From a virus: a stretch of 35,858 nucleotides of DNA. Position numbers and translations under genes: made by a program. How positions within the stretch are numbered: position 1 is the stretch's first letter; each line of letters starts with the position of its first letter. The notes beneath the pieces were generated by a model, which had not been told where the DNA came from, did not search any database, and saw only the letters and a list, made by a program, of their open reading frames with translations. The stretch covers positions 1 through 35,858 of IMG/VR virus record IMGVR_UViG_3300031251_000069. The stretch is one strand, 5' to 3'. This document shows positions 9,611 through 18,411 of this stretch, one piece after another.

Positions 9611-10561
9611 TTACCTACCAAACAGATTTATGCCGTTAGCAACTGATCCTACAATGGCCTTAGCATTACCAGACACGCTCTTGATGTCAGATAGTAAGGT
9701 GGAACCTTTTACACCATTTAATCCTAGGTCCGATAAGCGTTGAGTTAGGCTGTCAAGAGCTTCTAAACCTCCACATTTTCGTATGTTGTAACCTCGCATT
9801 GTTATTGAATAATAGTACAACATTGGATTCTCAACTGACTTTCTTAATGTAAAATTTTTTATAGCAACATCATATTGATTGCCATCTTTGTAATTGAAGA
9901 ATGTAAGTGGATGTTTAGTGCGTGGAATATTGCTCTCTACGCCAGCAGCATCTTTTTTGTACTTTAATAAAAAACGATACAGATTGTGAAAAGCAAGGTA
10001 GCCAGTTTGATCAGTGTAGACACCTGTTTCAACTTGATTTGCGGTACTAGTGTCTAACGCTTTACCTGCTTGACTTAAAATATTAGTTACTTGAGCTATT
10101 GTACTTGAGAAAAAACCACCTAATGCACCTGATGAAGTTATAGGGAATGATGCTCTTCCCTTTTTTTTTGAGCTAGAATATACAGCCGATGGATCTGAAC
10201 TTGATACGGGGGTAACAAACTTAGGGGCCATACCTGTTGTCCCTTCTATGACTATATCGTAGTATCTAACATCTGAATGTTCTTCAACCGTACCATATAT
10301 AGTTGGTATTACGTTGGTGGCAAAATTTGTAGATATATTGATGTTACTAGGGCTAATAGGTAGAAACATCACCCAACTTGAACCATCTCTTCTGTTGGCC
10401 TTAAATCCATATGGTTTTGCTGTGTACCAGCTGCTACTATCAATGTCATATATTTTTTCTAGGGAAAGATTTGCACTTGCGACCGTGTCATTTAGTGCAG
10501 ATTTCACTAACTGAGATGGATCCAGCGTGCTAGCCAGACTTGATGAAGATGGAATACTCAT
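9611..10561 (-). CDS. Baseplate/tail-hub-associated structural protein, 316 aa
   Basis: I do not recognise a named family with certainty. The protein starts with a Ser-rich helix, then a beta-rich core (WVMFLPISPSNINISTNFAT, TIYGTVEEHSDVRYYDIVIE). A conserved-looking stretch follows (MLYYYSITMRGYNIRKCG), of the kind seen in baseplate proteins coded between the hub/spike and gp25-like genes of myoviruses. The C-terminus is helical and Gly/Ser-rich. Its place between the spike candidate and the gp25-like gene supports a role in the inner baseplate or hub assembly. There is no signal peptide or membrane segment. Confidence 0.65.
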   Translation of the reverse strand: MSIPSSSSLASTLDPSQLVKSALNDTVASANLSLEKIYDIDSSSWYTAKPYGFKANRRDGSSWVMFLPISPSNINISTNFATNVIPTIYGTVEEHSDVRYYDIVIEGTTGMAPKFVTPVSSSDPSAVYSSSKKKGRASFPITSSGALGGFFSSTIAQVTNILSQAGKALDTSTANQVETGVYTDQTGYLAFHNLYRFLLKYKKDAAGVESNIPRTKHPLTFFNYKDGNQYDVAIKNFTLRKSVENPMLYYYSITMRGYNIRKCGGLEALDSLTQRLSDLGLNGVKGSTLLSDIKSVSGNAKAIVGSVANGINLFGR

Positions 10562-10585
10562 AGTTGTATTATATCATCTAAGCTA

Positions 10586-11587
10586 TTAGCTTAAAGTTCC
10601 CTTGATTTGGTTAATCTTTGACTGAATCTGTATAACCTGCGGCCATTGGGGAGTACCTTGAAGAGGAGTACATGGACCGACTGGTGAGATAGCCGTTACC
10701 ATCCCTAGAGCATCAATTAGTTTAGAAAGTTGATCGAGAAGTTCAATGCTATCATGTCCTATTGCGATCTTAGGGGAATCGATAGAAGCAGTTGAACTTG
10801 CCTTAAGTTTGTAATCACTCGTGGTCTCTGTTATGCTCTTAGTAGCATTTATAGTTAGAGTTTCGCAGGTCAATGTGACAGATTGGTCACTCTTCTTCAT
10901 CACTAATGATACTTGTCCTGCGGTTACAGTAACAACTCCATTAGCCTTATCTATAAACATAGATTGTGGATCACTAGAGGCATTATCGCTTACAGTCCAA
11001 CTGCCGGTCTTGTCAAACTTCATGAAGCTGCTACCAATGTCTGTGTTGTATTCGGGTGCTGGTAGTTCTTTAGACGGTGTATTATTTAACTTGTTAAGGT
11101 TTGTAGGTTGCCCTTTAAAAGTAAGTATCCATTCTCCATCTGCGTTTATATTTGTGTGGATGCCGTTGAACTCGGCATCGTATTGTGGTCCATTGATAGC
11201 TTGGATTGCTGTCTTGCGAGCTGCATGGGTGAGACCGCCTAAAATAACGCCTTCTCTACCCTGCCCATTAAGTTGTCCAATTAGAACAGCGTCGCCGGCC
11301 TTAGCATCAAAACCAGCAACAGGATCTGGACTATCGTTGGTCTTGTAACCACGGTCGATGTAGTCTTCATAGTTATACACACCGCCGAATCTTCTCATCA
11401 TTCGACAGTTCATGTTGATCTTCTTGGCATTACTCTGGATCTCGACCAGGTACCTAAGTTCGCCAGTATCTACATCGTTAAAAGCACCCTTAACGATGCC
11501 TATTCTGATAAGGCCATCAAGCCTGTTAGCAACAGACATATTGTCTGGGTCTGACCAGATAGAGCTGTCTTTAACAGTACCGTTCAT
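10586..11587 (-). CDS. Baseplate spike protein candidate (gp5/gpV-like), 333 aa
   Basis: Residues 25-120 fit an OB-fold as in gpV/gp5 spikes: LIRIGIVKGAFNDVDTGELR...VEIQSNAKK, ending in GDAVLIGQLNGQGREGVILG. The middle (about 140-280) is a run of short beta strands (GEWILTFKG, FDKTGSWTVSD, GVVTVTAGQVSLVMKKSDQS) as expected for a trimeric beta-helix. The end has LLDQLSKLIDALG and SPVGPCTPL, similar to spike-protein C-termini. It would pierce the cell envelope as the tip of the tube. It follows the hub gene, with 3 bases between them. Confidence 0.78.
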   Translation of the reverse strand: MNGTVKDSSIWSDPDNMSVANRLDGLIRIGIVKGAFNDVDTGELRYLVEIQSNAKKINMNCRMMRRFGGVYNYEDYIDRGYKTNDSPDPVAGFDAKAGDAVLIGQLNGQGREGVILGGLTHAARKTAIQAINGPQYDAEFNGIHTNINADGEWILTFKGQPTNLNKLNNTPSKELPAPEYNTDIGSSFMKFDKTGSWTVSDNASSDPQSMFIDKANGVVTVTAGQVSLVMKKSDQSVTLTCETLTINATKSITETTSDYKLKASSTASIDSPKIAIGHDSIELLDQLSKLIDALGMVTAISPVGPCTPLQGTPQWPQVIQIQSKINQIKGTLS

Positions 11588-11590
11588 AGA

Positions 11591-13366
11591 TTAGTCTCCA
11601 CGTAGTTTCTGTGGGTCTGGATCTATGGGGTGAGTTGGATCGTTGATCCCATCAGACGTGCTGACCGTGTTGGTTGTGTTTTTATATAGAATATTTTGCA
11701 GAGTGGACGCTAGTTCGTCCAACGAACCACTGCCAACAAGTGTATAATTACCGTTACTCTTATTAACTACAAGACCTCTTACAAACTGTATTTGAGTTGT
11801 ATAGGTTCTAGCTCCATCAGGACTTACGGTGAAGTTATGATCTATATTCTCTACATGTGCAAGTATGTAATTAGTGTTTTGACTTTGATTGGCCCCAGTG
11901 TTTATGTTCATCGTAGGATTTATCAGTCCTGCTTCGAACAAGATGTTATTGCCGACACCAATATACTCAGTAGCACCAGTCATAGTCAACGTACCGTTTA
12001 ATAACTTATGTGTATCAAAGTACCATTCTTTAAGAAGCGCAACCCAACTTGATAATTGACCAGCATCATACGTTCCAGAGGTTCCAGATGGTAGAACAGG
12101 AAACTGCTTAGTTCCTATTATCAATGGCCTAAAACCTTCTCTGTTGAATGCTACAGGATCAAAGCCTTGTGCTTTTTGTGCTGTCCAGCCTTCTAGTATC
12201 TTAAAGTCTTGGAACAGTGGCCTTATCTCTACAAAGTTATATTTGTCGCGCCAGTTAGTTCCAATGTTTATGCTCATCACCTTGATGTTATCGATAGTGT
12301 GAGTTTTTAATAGTGTAAATGGTGACCTTATGCCAGACTCTGACGCAGCAAATGAAAGGTTTGTACGATACGAGAATGGCTTTATCCTATTGTATATAGT
12401 TAGTGATGGACCTATATCGCCCTGGTTGTTTTGATCCCACTCGATCTCGTTATAGAGTTCATTTAGTGCAGGATTGCTATTGTCCATCAAGATTTGCCAA
12501 AACGTGTTGGTGCCCTGAATTGAAAAAGGATCTATAAAGCCAAAAGCCTCATTAGTGTCCGTGTACGTATTGTAAGATGATAGTTTACCGGTCTGAAGTG
12601 TCAATAGGTCAGATAATGTAGTTAGTTGACTAGCATTCCCATCTCCATCTACAAAGTTAAAGTACTGGGCCATCTTTGTTGGAATGAGAAAGTCATATAT
12701 AGACTTATCTATCCTGTTTATAGCGCCCGATGCCTTAACTAGCCCCTCAGTTGAAGCTCCAAATATTCCAAGTAGTGCAACCAAATTATCTGCGACTTTA
12801 AAACTCTGCGGGGTGTTTCCGTCTCCAAATAGCTGTTTCTGAAGCGCAATAGCAATAGTATTACCTTGATTTACTGGATCGCTAGCACTCGCTATGAGAT
12901 TGTCTATATATAGTACATTGTTAAAGATATGACCCCAGTCTGTACCTGTCACTATGTATCTAGTGTGTCTAGCACCTTCTTCATCAACGTTAACATCCAT
13001 TCTAACAGACTCAATCTTGCCTATCATCTTTACATAGTTTTTATCAGCCTTACCGCCACCTGTTGGTAGTTGTGCTTCTGTAATTGGCTGATTAGACATT
13101 AAAATTGTGCACCAAGATCCTGCAGTAATCTGCGACACCCAGTCTCTCCACGGTGCTAGTTCAAACTGAAATGTACCAGCTGGAGAACTCTTACTCTTAC
13201 TGGTATGAATAGATACGCAGGATATTGTGTCCAATATAACTTGATTTACAGTGTTAACTGTTGAATTATCAGTCGGATTACTGCCTAACCTATCATCATA
13301 ATTCCATATGATAATACATGCATGAGGTGTAGTAAGTTTAAAGTTATTAGTTTGATTTAAAGTCAT
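11591..13366 (-). CDS. Baseplate hub protein candidate (gp27/gpD-like), 591 aa
   Basis: This large soluble protein lies between the tape measure and the spike gene, the position of the tail hub in many myoviruses. The N-terminal part contains CVSIHTSKSKSSPAGTFQFE and APWRDWVSQITAGSWCTIL, typical of hub domains where a 'P.G.F...L.P...W...I..GDW..I' pattern recurs. Residues 130-160 continue with YVKMIGKIESVRMDVNVDEE and RYIVTGTDWG. The hub would cap the tube and hold the spike. The stop is 3 bases from the spike start, suggesting coupled translation. Confidence 0.75.
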   Translation of the reverse strand: MTLNQTNNFKLTTPHACIIIWNYDDRLGSNPTDNSTVNTVNQVILDTISCVSIHTSKSKSSPAGTFQFELAPWRDWVSQITAGSWCTILMSNQPITEAQLPTGGGKADKNYVKMIGKIESVRMDVNVDEEGARHTRYIVTGTDWGHIFNNVLYIDNLIASASDPVNQGNTIAIALQKQLFGDGNTPQSFKVADNLVALLGIFGASTEGLVKASGAINRIDKSIYDFLIPTKMAQYFNFVDGDGNASQLTTLSDLLTLQTGKLSSYNTYTDTNEAFGFIDPFSIQGTNTFWQILMDNSNPALNELYNEIEWDQNNQGDIGPSLTIYNRIKPFSYRTNLSFAASESGIRSPFTLLKTHTIDNIKVMSINIGTNWRDKYNFVEIRPLFQDFKILEGWTAQKAQGFDPVAFNREGFRPLIIGTKQFPVLPSGTSGTYDAGQLSSWVALLKEWYFDTHKLLNGTLTMTGATEYIGVGNNILFEAGLINPTMNINTGANQSQNTNYILAHVENIDHNFTVSPDGARTYTTQIQFVRGLVVNKSNGNYTLVGSGSLDELASTLQNILYKNTTNTVSTSDGINDPTHPIDPDPQKLRGD

Positions 13367-13375
13367 ACTTTATAC

Positions 13376-16123
13376 TCATGGTCCTGGTAGTTTCGCTCTT
13401 TGTCTATCTGAGTTACTTGGCCCAATGTTGGCTTTAGATAAAGCATTATTTAAAACTGTACTAAGGTTTTTTATTGCGCTATTGAGTTCGACAATAGTTA
13501 CGCTCATACCCTTGTCTCCACCCGCTGCTTTTCCAGCTGCAGTTGTAGCTTCGCGCTCTGTTCCCGGCATGGCCTTTATTAACTTATCGAATGCTGCAGT
13601 GAGCGTATTTACAGCGGTAGTTGCTCCGCCAAGTGCAGTCGCGCCAGTAGCTGCTGCTGTGGCGAGTTGCTCAAATCCCGCTGTGCGAATCTTGTCTGCC
13701 TTACCTAGCGCAGTATTGTCAGTTGGTGCCCCTGGACCAAATGTCTCTTTCCCAATGGCAGCTTTAACACCCTTTAGCATACCGTACTGGTCTTTGGCTC
13801 CCATGCCAGCTGGAGCGATGTCGGCAAGTTCGGTTACGTCTTCTCCGTTAAGCTCATCCATCGATTTTGATGCATTTACTCTTTTCAAAAGTGCTTCACG
13901 GTTGCTGAAGTTGAATCCTCTTCCACCGCCTTCCATCATCTTCATCTGCCTGTTTTCAAGCATTTTGCTAACAGTGCTATTAACGTCCTTGTTGCCTGCC
14001 AGGTTTATTCCTGCCTCTTGCAGCATGCGAACCTTTTTAGCAGGATCTTTTTCGTCGTTGATGGCCATTAATGCAGCTGTATCGATACTCTCTGCCTTTA
14101 CGGCCTGTATGCCACCAATGCCAGTTGTTTGCTGTGTTCTCGCTATAGAGACCATGCCCGCATAGTTGGTACCAATGTTTGTACCCACGGTGTTAGCATA
14201 GTCTTGTACGCTAGCAGCACGCTCTAGCGCTGCCTCTTTGTTAGGTGTATCTTTGGTGATGCCTGCCATCAATAATGCAGCAGCTGCACCAGACGTATCT
14301 AAGCCTATAGCGCGTCCCATGGATGTCGATGCCATCTGAGCAGTATGATCTACAACTGCATTAAGTGCCTTAGATGAGTCAAGTCCTTTTGCTACTGCCG
14401 CTTCTGTAATGGCACCAAGCGACGCCGCAGGATTGTTTGATCCAGCTGAGGCCAGTGCAGCTGTTCTCTGCAAGTTTTCCTGCATCGTGCCAAGGCCATG
14501 CTGTTCATTAGCACGAGCTGAAAATACCATGTTCTCATTGAACATGGAGCCCATGCTGTCTACGCCCATCTTTGACATCTGGATCATCTGTTCAGGGCTA
14601 ATTCTGGCGCTAGCCATGCGACTTAAATTAGAGTCAGAGATTGTTCTGTTTAAGAAACCTTCACCGCGTGAGCCCATGCCTATGGCTGCCGCACCCATAC
14701 CTACGTCAAAATCTTTAAAACCTTGTACCTGTTCTGCACCAACAGCGTTTACCGCACGCGATAGATCTAATCTAGCTTGACGACCTTGTAAGACTGCTTG
14801 TCCAGCACTAACACCTGTTCCTAGGTCGTTAGTCGCTATCATACCTGTTGCCGCGCCTTCTGCAATGTTCTTAATACCTTGTTCTACTGCTTGAGCTTGT
14901 TGACCACTGCTGAGAGTATTTGATAACAAATTGGCGCCGGTTGCTACTTCAACACCTCCGACTCCTATTTGTGTTGCGGCTCCGCCAATCTGTGCAACCA
15001 ATGCAGCATTCTGAGCAAACTTAAGTTCATTGCCAAAAGATTCGGCGGCACTAAATTGACTAAGTTGCATCAATGATGCAATATCTCCGCCAGCGGCAGC
15101 CTTATAAGTTTGATATTTTTGATTTTCAAAATCTGCAAAACCAGTTGCGTTTGAAACCTGACCCAATCTCTGGTTTACACCTATCTGTTGAAATGAAGCT
15201 CCTATTGCGCTAAATCCTGTACCTACGACACCTAGTTTTCCAATCAGTTTCTCTGCTGTGGTTCTATCGCCTCCACCAGCTGCACTTTCTTTAAATTTCT
15301 TACGAGCTTCTTGGAACTCTTCAGTGACCTCACCCGCTGAATCCTTCAAATCCTTGAAAGTCTTAATTAGATCTTTAGCTGCTTCATTTGTCGGATCTTT
15401 TTCAATAACTTGTTTGGCTCTAGCAACGTCTTGTAGTAATGAAGTTGCTTGCGATTTAGAATCGGTCCCTAATGTCCTCTGCTGTCCTTCCACTGCTTGC
15501 AGTACACCAAGCTCACGAGTTAATTCTTGAGCTTCATTGGTGTGTGCGTGCATGGTGCCAAACACACTTTTGTTATAGCCTCGTCTACTTATTAATTCAG
15601 ATCCTAATGCTTGTTGAATTTCACCGATCGTGTTAAGTCGTGATCTAAGTTTGCGTCTCTGAGCAACAACTTCATTGCTAGGCATGTCTACCATACTCAT
15701 AGCTCGTTGCTGTGCTTCTGGAGAATTAGCTACATCGCTAATTCTGCCATTAATACTAGACTCAGAGTATTCTCTGCCAAGTTCATTTGTGACCTGAGAA
15801 GTCAATCTTTTCTCAGTTGACTCAGCTCGTACTCTAATTCTACTTGTTAGTCGGCGTTGATCTGCAAGAGCCTTATAATACTTTGTTTTGGCCTTTGGAT
15901 AAACTGAAAACAACGCATCCCGTTGGACGCTTGTGAGATTTTCGATGTGCTCAATGTCGGCGTTAATCCCTTTTCCAGTTTCATTACTTAATCTTCTTCT
16001 GTCGCCTCTATCCCCGCCAGTTACCCTATCCTGCATTCCTATTTGGGCCACACGAGATAGACCAAAGTCATCTATCTGGTTAGGAACTGTAGAGTTGTTG
16101 CTGCTGTTGGGATCTTTAGCCAT
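13376..16123 (-). CDS. Tail tape measure protein candidate, 915 aa
   Basis: Assigned by place (after the chaperone pair, before the hub) and by composition. It is long, Ala/Gly/Met-rich and mostly helical, with an Arg/Glu-rich N-terminal third that looks coiled-coil (residues about 60-290). Hydrophobic Gly-rich stretches sit in the middle (GVVGTGFSAIGASFQQIG; AALVAQIGGAATQIGVGGVE). The protein would set tail length. With the usual rule of about 0.15 nm per residue this predicts a tail near 135-140 nm (inference). No peptidase or lysozyme motif is visible. The start follows the small upstream gene by 9 bases. Confidence 0.8.
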   Translation of the reverse strand: MAKDPNSSNNSTVPNQIDDFGLSRVAQIGMQDRVTGGDRGDRRRLSNETGKGINADIEHIENLTSVQRDALFSVYPKAKTKYYKALADQRRLTSRIRVRAESTEKRLTSQVTNELGREYSESSINGRISDVANSPEAQQRAMSMVDMPSNEVVAQRRKLRSRLNTIGEIQQALGSELISRRGYNKSVFGTMHAHTNEAQELTRELGVLQAVEGQQRTLGTDSKSQATSLLQDVARAKQVIEKDPTNEAAKDLIKTFKDLKDSAGEVTEEFQEARKKFKESAAGGGDRTTAEKLIGKLGVVGTGFSAIGASFQQIGVNQRLGQVSNATGFADFENQKYQTYKAAAGGDIASLMQLSQFSAAESFGNELKFAQNAALVAQIGGAATQIGVGGVEVATGANLLSNTLSSGQQAQAVEQGIKNIAEGAATGMIATNDLGTGVSAGQAVLQGRQARLDLSRAVNAVGAEQVQGFKDFDVGMGAAAIGMGSRGEGFLNRTISDSNLSRMASARISPEQMIQMSKMGVDSMGSMFNENMVFSARANEQHGLGTMQENLQRTAALASAGSNNPAASLGAITEAAVAKGLDSSKALNAVVDHTAQMASTSMGRAIGLDTSGAAAALLMAGITKDTPNKEAALERAASVQDYANTVGTNIGTNYAGMVSIARTQQTTGIGGIQAVKAESIDTAALMAINDEKDPAKKVRMLQEAGINLAGNKDVNSTVSKMLENRQMKMMEGGGRGFNFSNREALLKRVNASKSMDELNGEDVTELADIAPAGMGAKDQYGMLKGVKAAIGKETFGPGAPTDNTALGKADKIRTAGFEQLATAAATGATALGGATTAVNTLTAAFDKLIKAMPGTEREATTAAGKAAGGDKGMSVTIVELNSAIKNLSTVLNNALSKANIGPSNSDRQRAKLPGP

Positions 16124-16132
16124 ATAAGACCA

Positions 16133-16426
16133 TTATAACTTAAAAAGCTTAAGGAAGGTAGGCCCTTTATAGGAGGGTGAAACTATAGATCTATCAACCT
16201 GGTTTATGCGCTCAACCTTGTAGATGTAGTTTTCTATAGTAGTGACCCCATATGAGCATATTGACTGCCCATATAGCCTTGTCCTTATGTTGTCGCTGAG
16301 TGGGCGCCGATCGGCGCCAAAGACATCAGTAATAGTGGTGTCGCTGATATTTGCCCTTACTTTGATAGATAGGTTGTTATCAAGTTTATATTTTGAGTAT
16401 AGATTTTTATTCTTCAAAATTGACAT
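16133..16426 (-). CDS. Small structural-block protein, 97 aa, unknown function
   Basis: A basic protein (many Lys/Arg) with short beta-like segments (LSIKVRANISDTTITDVFG, YIYKVERINQVDRSIV). It starts 20 bases inside the end of the chaperone-like gene and stops 9 bases before the tape measure, so it is translated within the operon. Its place between chaperone and tape measure suggests a tail assembly role, but nothing in the sequence identifies the family. Confidence 0.6.
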   Translation of the reverse strand: MSILKNKNLYSKYKLDNNLSIKVRANISDTTITDVFGADRRPLSDNIRTRLYGQSICSYGVTTIENYIYKVERINQVDRSIVSPSYKGPTFLKLFKL

Positions 16427-16904
16427 CTAAATCTTCTCCAAAAGTCTCGCCAAACTGAGTTTTATTAAGTTTAATCTGTTCTTCCATCCATTTAACATTG
16501 TCAGGATCCTTTGTCGGATCTACTGGTTTCTGTTCTTGAACAGTAGCCGTAGCTTTCATCTGCTCCAACTCTTCCTGCTCCATCTTATCGGCCCAGTCAA
16601 GATCGGCCTTTTCTTTGCTTTCTTCTTGTTTAACATCTATCTTCTTTGTGCGTTCCTGTTCCGCCAGTTCGCGTTCAATGCGGTCATAGAACTCATAGAG
16701 TAGCTCTTCTAGAGTGTATGTCTCTAATAGAGGATCTTTAAGTGGCCTATTGTAGGTTCTAGACCACCAGCTTTGCAGAAATAGTCTCAGCTGATCCTCA
16801 GTGTTGAGGTCAGCTCTAGCGTTCTTCGCTGCGATTGCTCTTATTGATTCGGCGATTGAGAGTCCGTCGGTGGGGTTGCCAAATCTTTCACCTTCTGACG
16901 CCAT
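16407..16904 (-). CDS. Tail assembly chaperone-like protein, second frame (T-like), 165 aa
   Basis: The N-terminal 80 residues are helical (SIAESIRAIAAKNARADLNT, LQSWWSRTYNRPLKDPLL, EELLYEFYDRIE). The rest is a very acidic, charged tail (EQERTKKIDVKQEESKEKAD...). Position just before the tape measure and a 64-base overlap with the preceding gene in the -1 frame match the G/GT arrangement of tail assembly chaperones. It has an ATG at 16904 with only a weak purine-rich leader, so it could be made alone or as a frameshift product of the upstream gene. No canonical XXXYYYZ slippery heptamer stands out in the overlap. Confidence 0.6.
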   Translation of the reverse strand: MASEGERFGNPTDGLSIAESIRAIAAKNARADLNTEDQLRLFLQSWWSRTYNRPLKDPLLETYTLEELLYEFYDRIERELAEQERTKKIDVKQEESKEKADLDWADKMEQEELEQMKATATVQEQKPVDPTKDPDNVKWMEEQIKLNKTQFGETFGEDLDVNFEE

Positions 16905-17227
16905 TCTCTCTCTGCTTTCTCTACTTGATCATACAGATCAAGTAGAACGTTTTCATCTTGAATGGCTGCACCACCAAGACTTTGCTTCCACCACTCAGGT
17001 GCATCTGTAATCTTAGCTCTTAGGTTTGCAAATATGATAGCAATGCCTTTAAGTTCTTCAGTTGGATTTTGATGATTACCAAGGAGGCGAGTTCTTTCGA
17101 GCTCCATGGCGTGTTTTTGCCCCATTGACAGGACACAACGACAAGTAAATTGTCCTTTGTACTCCTTGAACGTAGTATCTCCAAGAGCATCAATTTCAAA
17201 CGTAGCTTCGTTCTTCGGTAATTCCAT
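16841..17227 (-). CDS. Tail assembly chaperone-like protein, first frame (G-like), 128 aa
   Basis: A soluble protein with an N-terminal beta part (ATFEIDALGDTTFKEYKGQF) and a helical C-terminal half (ENVLLDLYDQVEKAEREWRQ). It lies between a tube paralog and the tape measure, which is where the G-like chaperone is usually found. Its last 21 codons overlap the next gene. The next frame is -1 relative to this one, the direction used by known G/GT frameshifts. AGAGGT precedes the ATG at a normal distance. A TATAAT lies upstream (17247-17252, minus strand), which may give it a promoter of its own. Confidence 0.6.
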   Translation of the reverse strand: MELPKNEATFEIDALGDTTFKEYKGQFTCRCVLSMGQKHAMELERTRLLGNHQNPTEELKGIAIIFANLRAKITDAPEWWKQSLGGAAIQDENVLLDLYDQVEKAEREWRQKVKDLATPPTDSQSPNQ

Positions 17228-17259
17228 GTCTTAAACCTCTACCAGATTATACCCTTCAT

Positions 17260-17862
17260 TTATAGGGTATTTAAGAAGTTGGTAGCTGACTTAATTGTTC
17301 CACCTAGCCCGTTAACTCCTGCAGAACTTACAGTTGATGCTTCTTTGTAATGGGTCGCTGGCTGAGGAGGAGACGCTTCGTCTATAAAGCCGATTGCTCT
17401 CCAACGGAGAGTCACATTAGAGAGTTGATCAACTCTTATTTCTTCACTTCTAGTTAATATCATGGCCTTATCTGTGGCAAAGATTATCTGGTTAGTTGCT
17501 GAGTCTCTTGCTTCAATCGCGATATAAGGAGCAAATAAGAATGATAATACGTTTGGTTGCCAGTTAAGAGTTCCGGGACTCACGCCAGGTATATGAAGTG
17601 CAGAAATAGTTCCTTCCACAGTGATCCTCTGAGGAGCAAGTTCGTAGGGTAGATAATCATCTATAGTATTGACCTCTGTCACCATTGTGTTGATAGTCCA
17701 ACTAATGCTAAAAGCAAAGCCAACAAGTTGGTTGTTGATCTTGAGTGTACACCTAGCTCCACTCATGAACTTGGCATTAGGGCGAGTAGATAGTACGCCG
17801 GCTAGGTTACTTGCAGCGTTAGTTAGAATATTCGGTTGATTGTCAAAACCTGTATTTGGCAT
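17260..17862 (-). CDS. Tail tube-like protein, paralog 3, 200 aa
   Basis: Residues about 30-60 have the segment shared by all tube-like genes here (FMSGARCTLKINNQLVGFAF, then SISWTINTMVTEVNTID). The rest is beta-rich (ITVEGTISALHIPG; SNVTLRWRAIGFIDEA), as expected for the gp19-like tube fold, which stacks hexameric rings inside the sheath. Three such genes lie within 2.6 kb. One is presumably the main tube protein, and the others may be tube initiator or terminator rings or may carry accessory domains. The C-terminal tail (GVNGLGGTIKSATNFLNTL) differs from the other two. Confidence 0.7.
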   Translation of the reverse strand: MPNTGFDNQPNILTNAASNLAGVLSTRPNAKFMSGARCTLKINNQLVGFAFSISWTINTMVTEVNTIDDYLPYELAPQRITVEGTISALHIPGVSPGTLNWQPNVLSFLFAPYIAIEARDSATNQIIFATDKAMILTRSEEIRVDQLSNVTLRWRAIGFIDEASPPQPATHYKEASTVSSAGVNGLGGTIKSATNFLNTL

Positions 17863-17865
17863 GTA

Positions 17866-18411
17866 TTACTCTAAAAAATTAAGTTCATGAGGACTTACAA
17901 TGACTTCATGTTCGTTTTTAAACTGTTCATGGGGTGTTTTGTCGTGACCTATGGCATTGGGGATATGGTGAACATACTTCTCTGGAATCCAAGCACTCAT
18001 GATGCTACCATTGTGACCTTCAGCAAAATCCTCTGCTGTATCCTTAAGTGGCGACCAGCTCGTTCTTGTATCAATCTTTCCTACTTTATGAGCATTAATC
18101 TCATCTTGAGACGCACCTCTATGTAGTAAAAATTCTCGCTCTTTTGTGTTTGGATTTATCCTAGATTGAGTCATAGAAGAAAGTTTATGAAGTCCTCTGA
18201 TACGAGCTGGACCTTCTAATTTTGGTATTTGCTCACGCTTTATCTGCTCGCGCCTAACATTTCCTTTGTTGCGCATGGTCCAATCTTGTACTATGGGTAA
18301 TTGTCTGCCGTAAGAAGAAACAGCGCTTGGAGTCATAGGTGCAAGTCGTCTCATTGCTCCTTTCTCTAAGCTCCACTGACCACTCTTATTGAACTTAAGA
18401 AATTCACTCAT
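17866..18411 (-). CDS. Putative mono-ADP-ribosyltransferase with shared N-terminal tag, 181 aa
   Basis: The C-terminal half matches the R-S-ExE class of mono-ADP-ribosyltransferases. R98 is in EFLLHRGAS (NAD-binding Arg strand). TSWSP at 117-121 is followed by AEDFA (the STS-type motif). NEHEVIVSP contains E167-x-E169 (catalytic ExE). Such enzymes modify host proteins, and some phages package them in the virion to act at once after injection (T4 Alt is the known case). The first 17 residues follow MSE-x-LKF-x-K-x-GQWSL-x-K, which also begins the 232-aa protein at 19907-20605. The gene sits between tube paralogs 2 and 3. It starts 4 bases inside the upstream gene, consistent with virion-stage expression. 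A packaged, injected effector is inference. Confidence 0.65.
   Translation of the reverse strand: MSEFLKFNKSGQWSLEKGAMRRLAPMTPSAVSSYGRQLPIVQDWTMRNKGNVRREQIKREQIPKLEGPARIRGLHKLSSMTQSRINPNTKEREFLLHRGASQDEINAHKVGKIDTRTSWSPLKDTAEDFAEGHNGSIMSAWIPEKYVHHIPNAIGHDKTPHEQFKNEHEVIVSPHELNFLE

Noticed and set aside
10821-11348. 175-codon plus-strand frame antisense to the spike gene
   Set aside because: The spike gene is well supported on the other strand; this frame has no initiation signal or family likeness.
13425-14165. 246-codon plus-strand frame antisense to the tape measure gene
   Set aside because: It is the mirror of an Ala/Gly-rich gene, has no ribosome binding site, and its Ser/Ala/Pro-rich product looks like a shadow translation.
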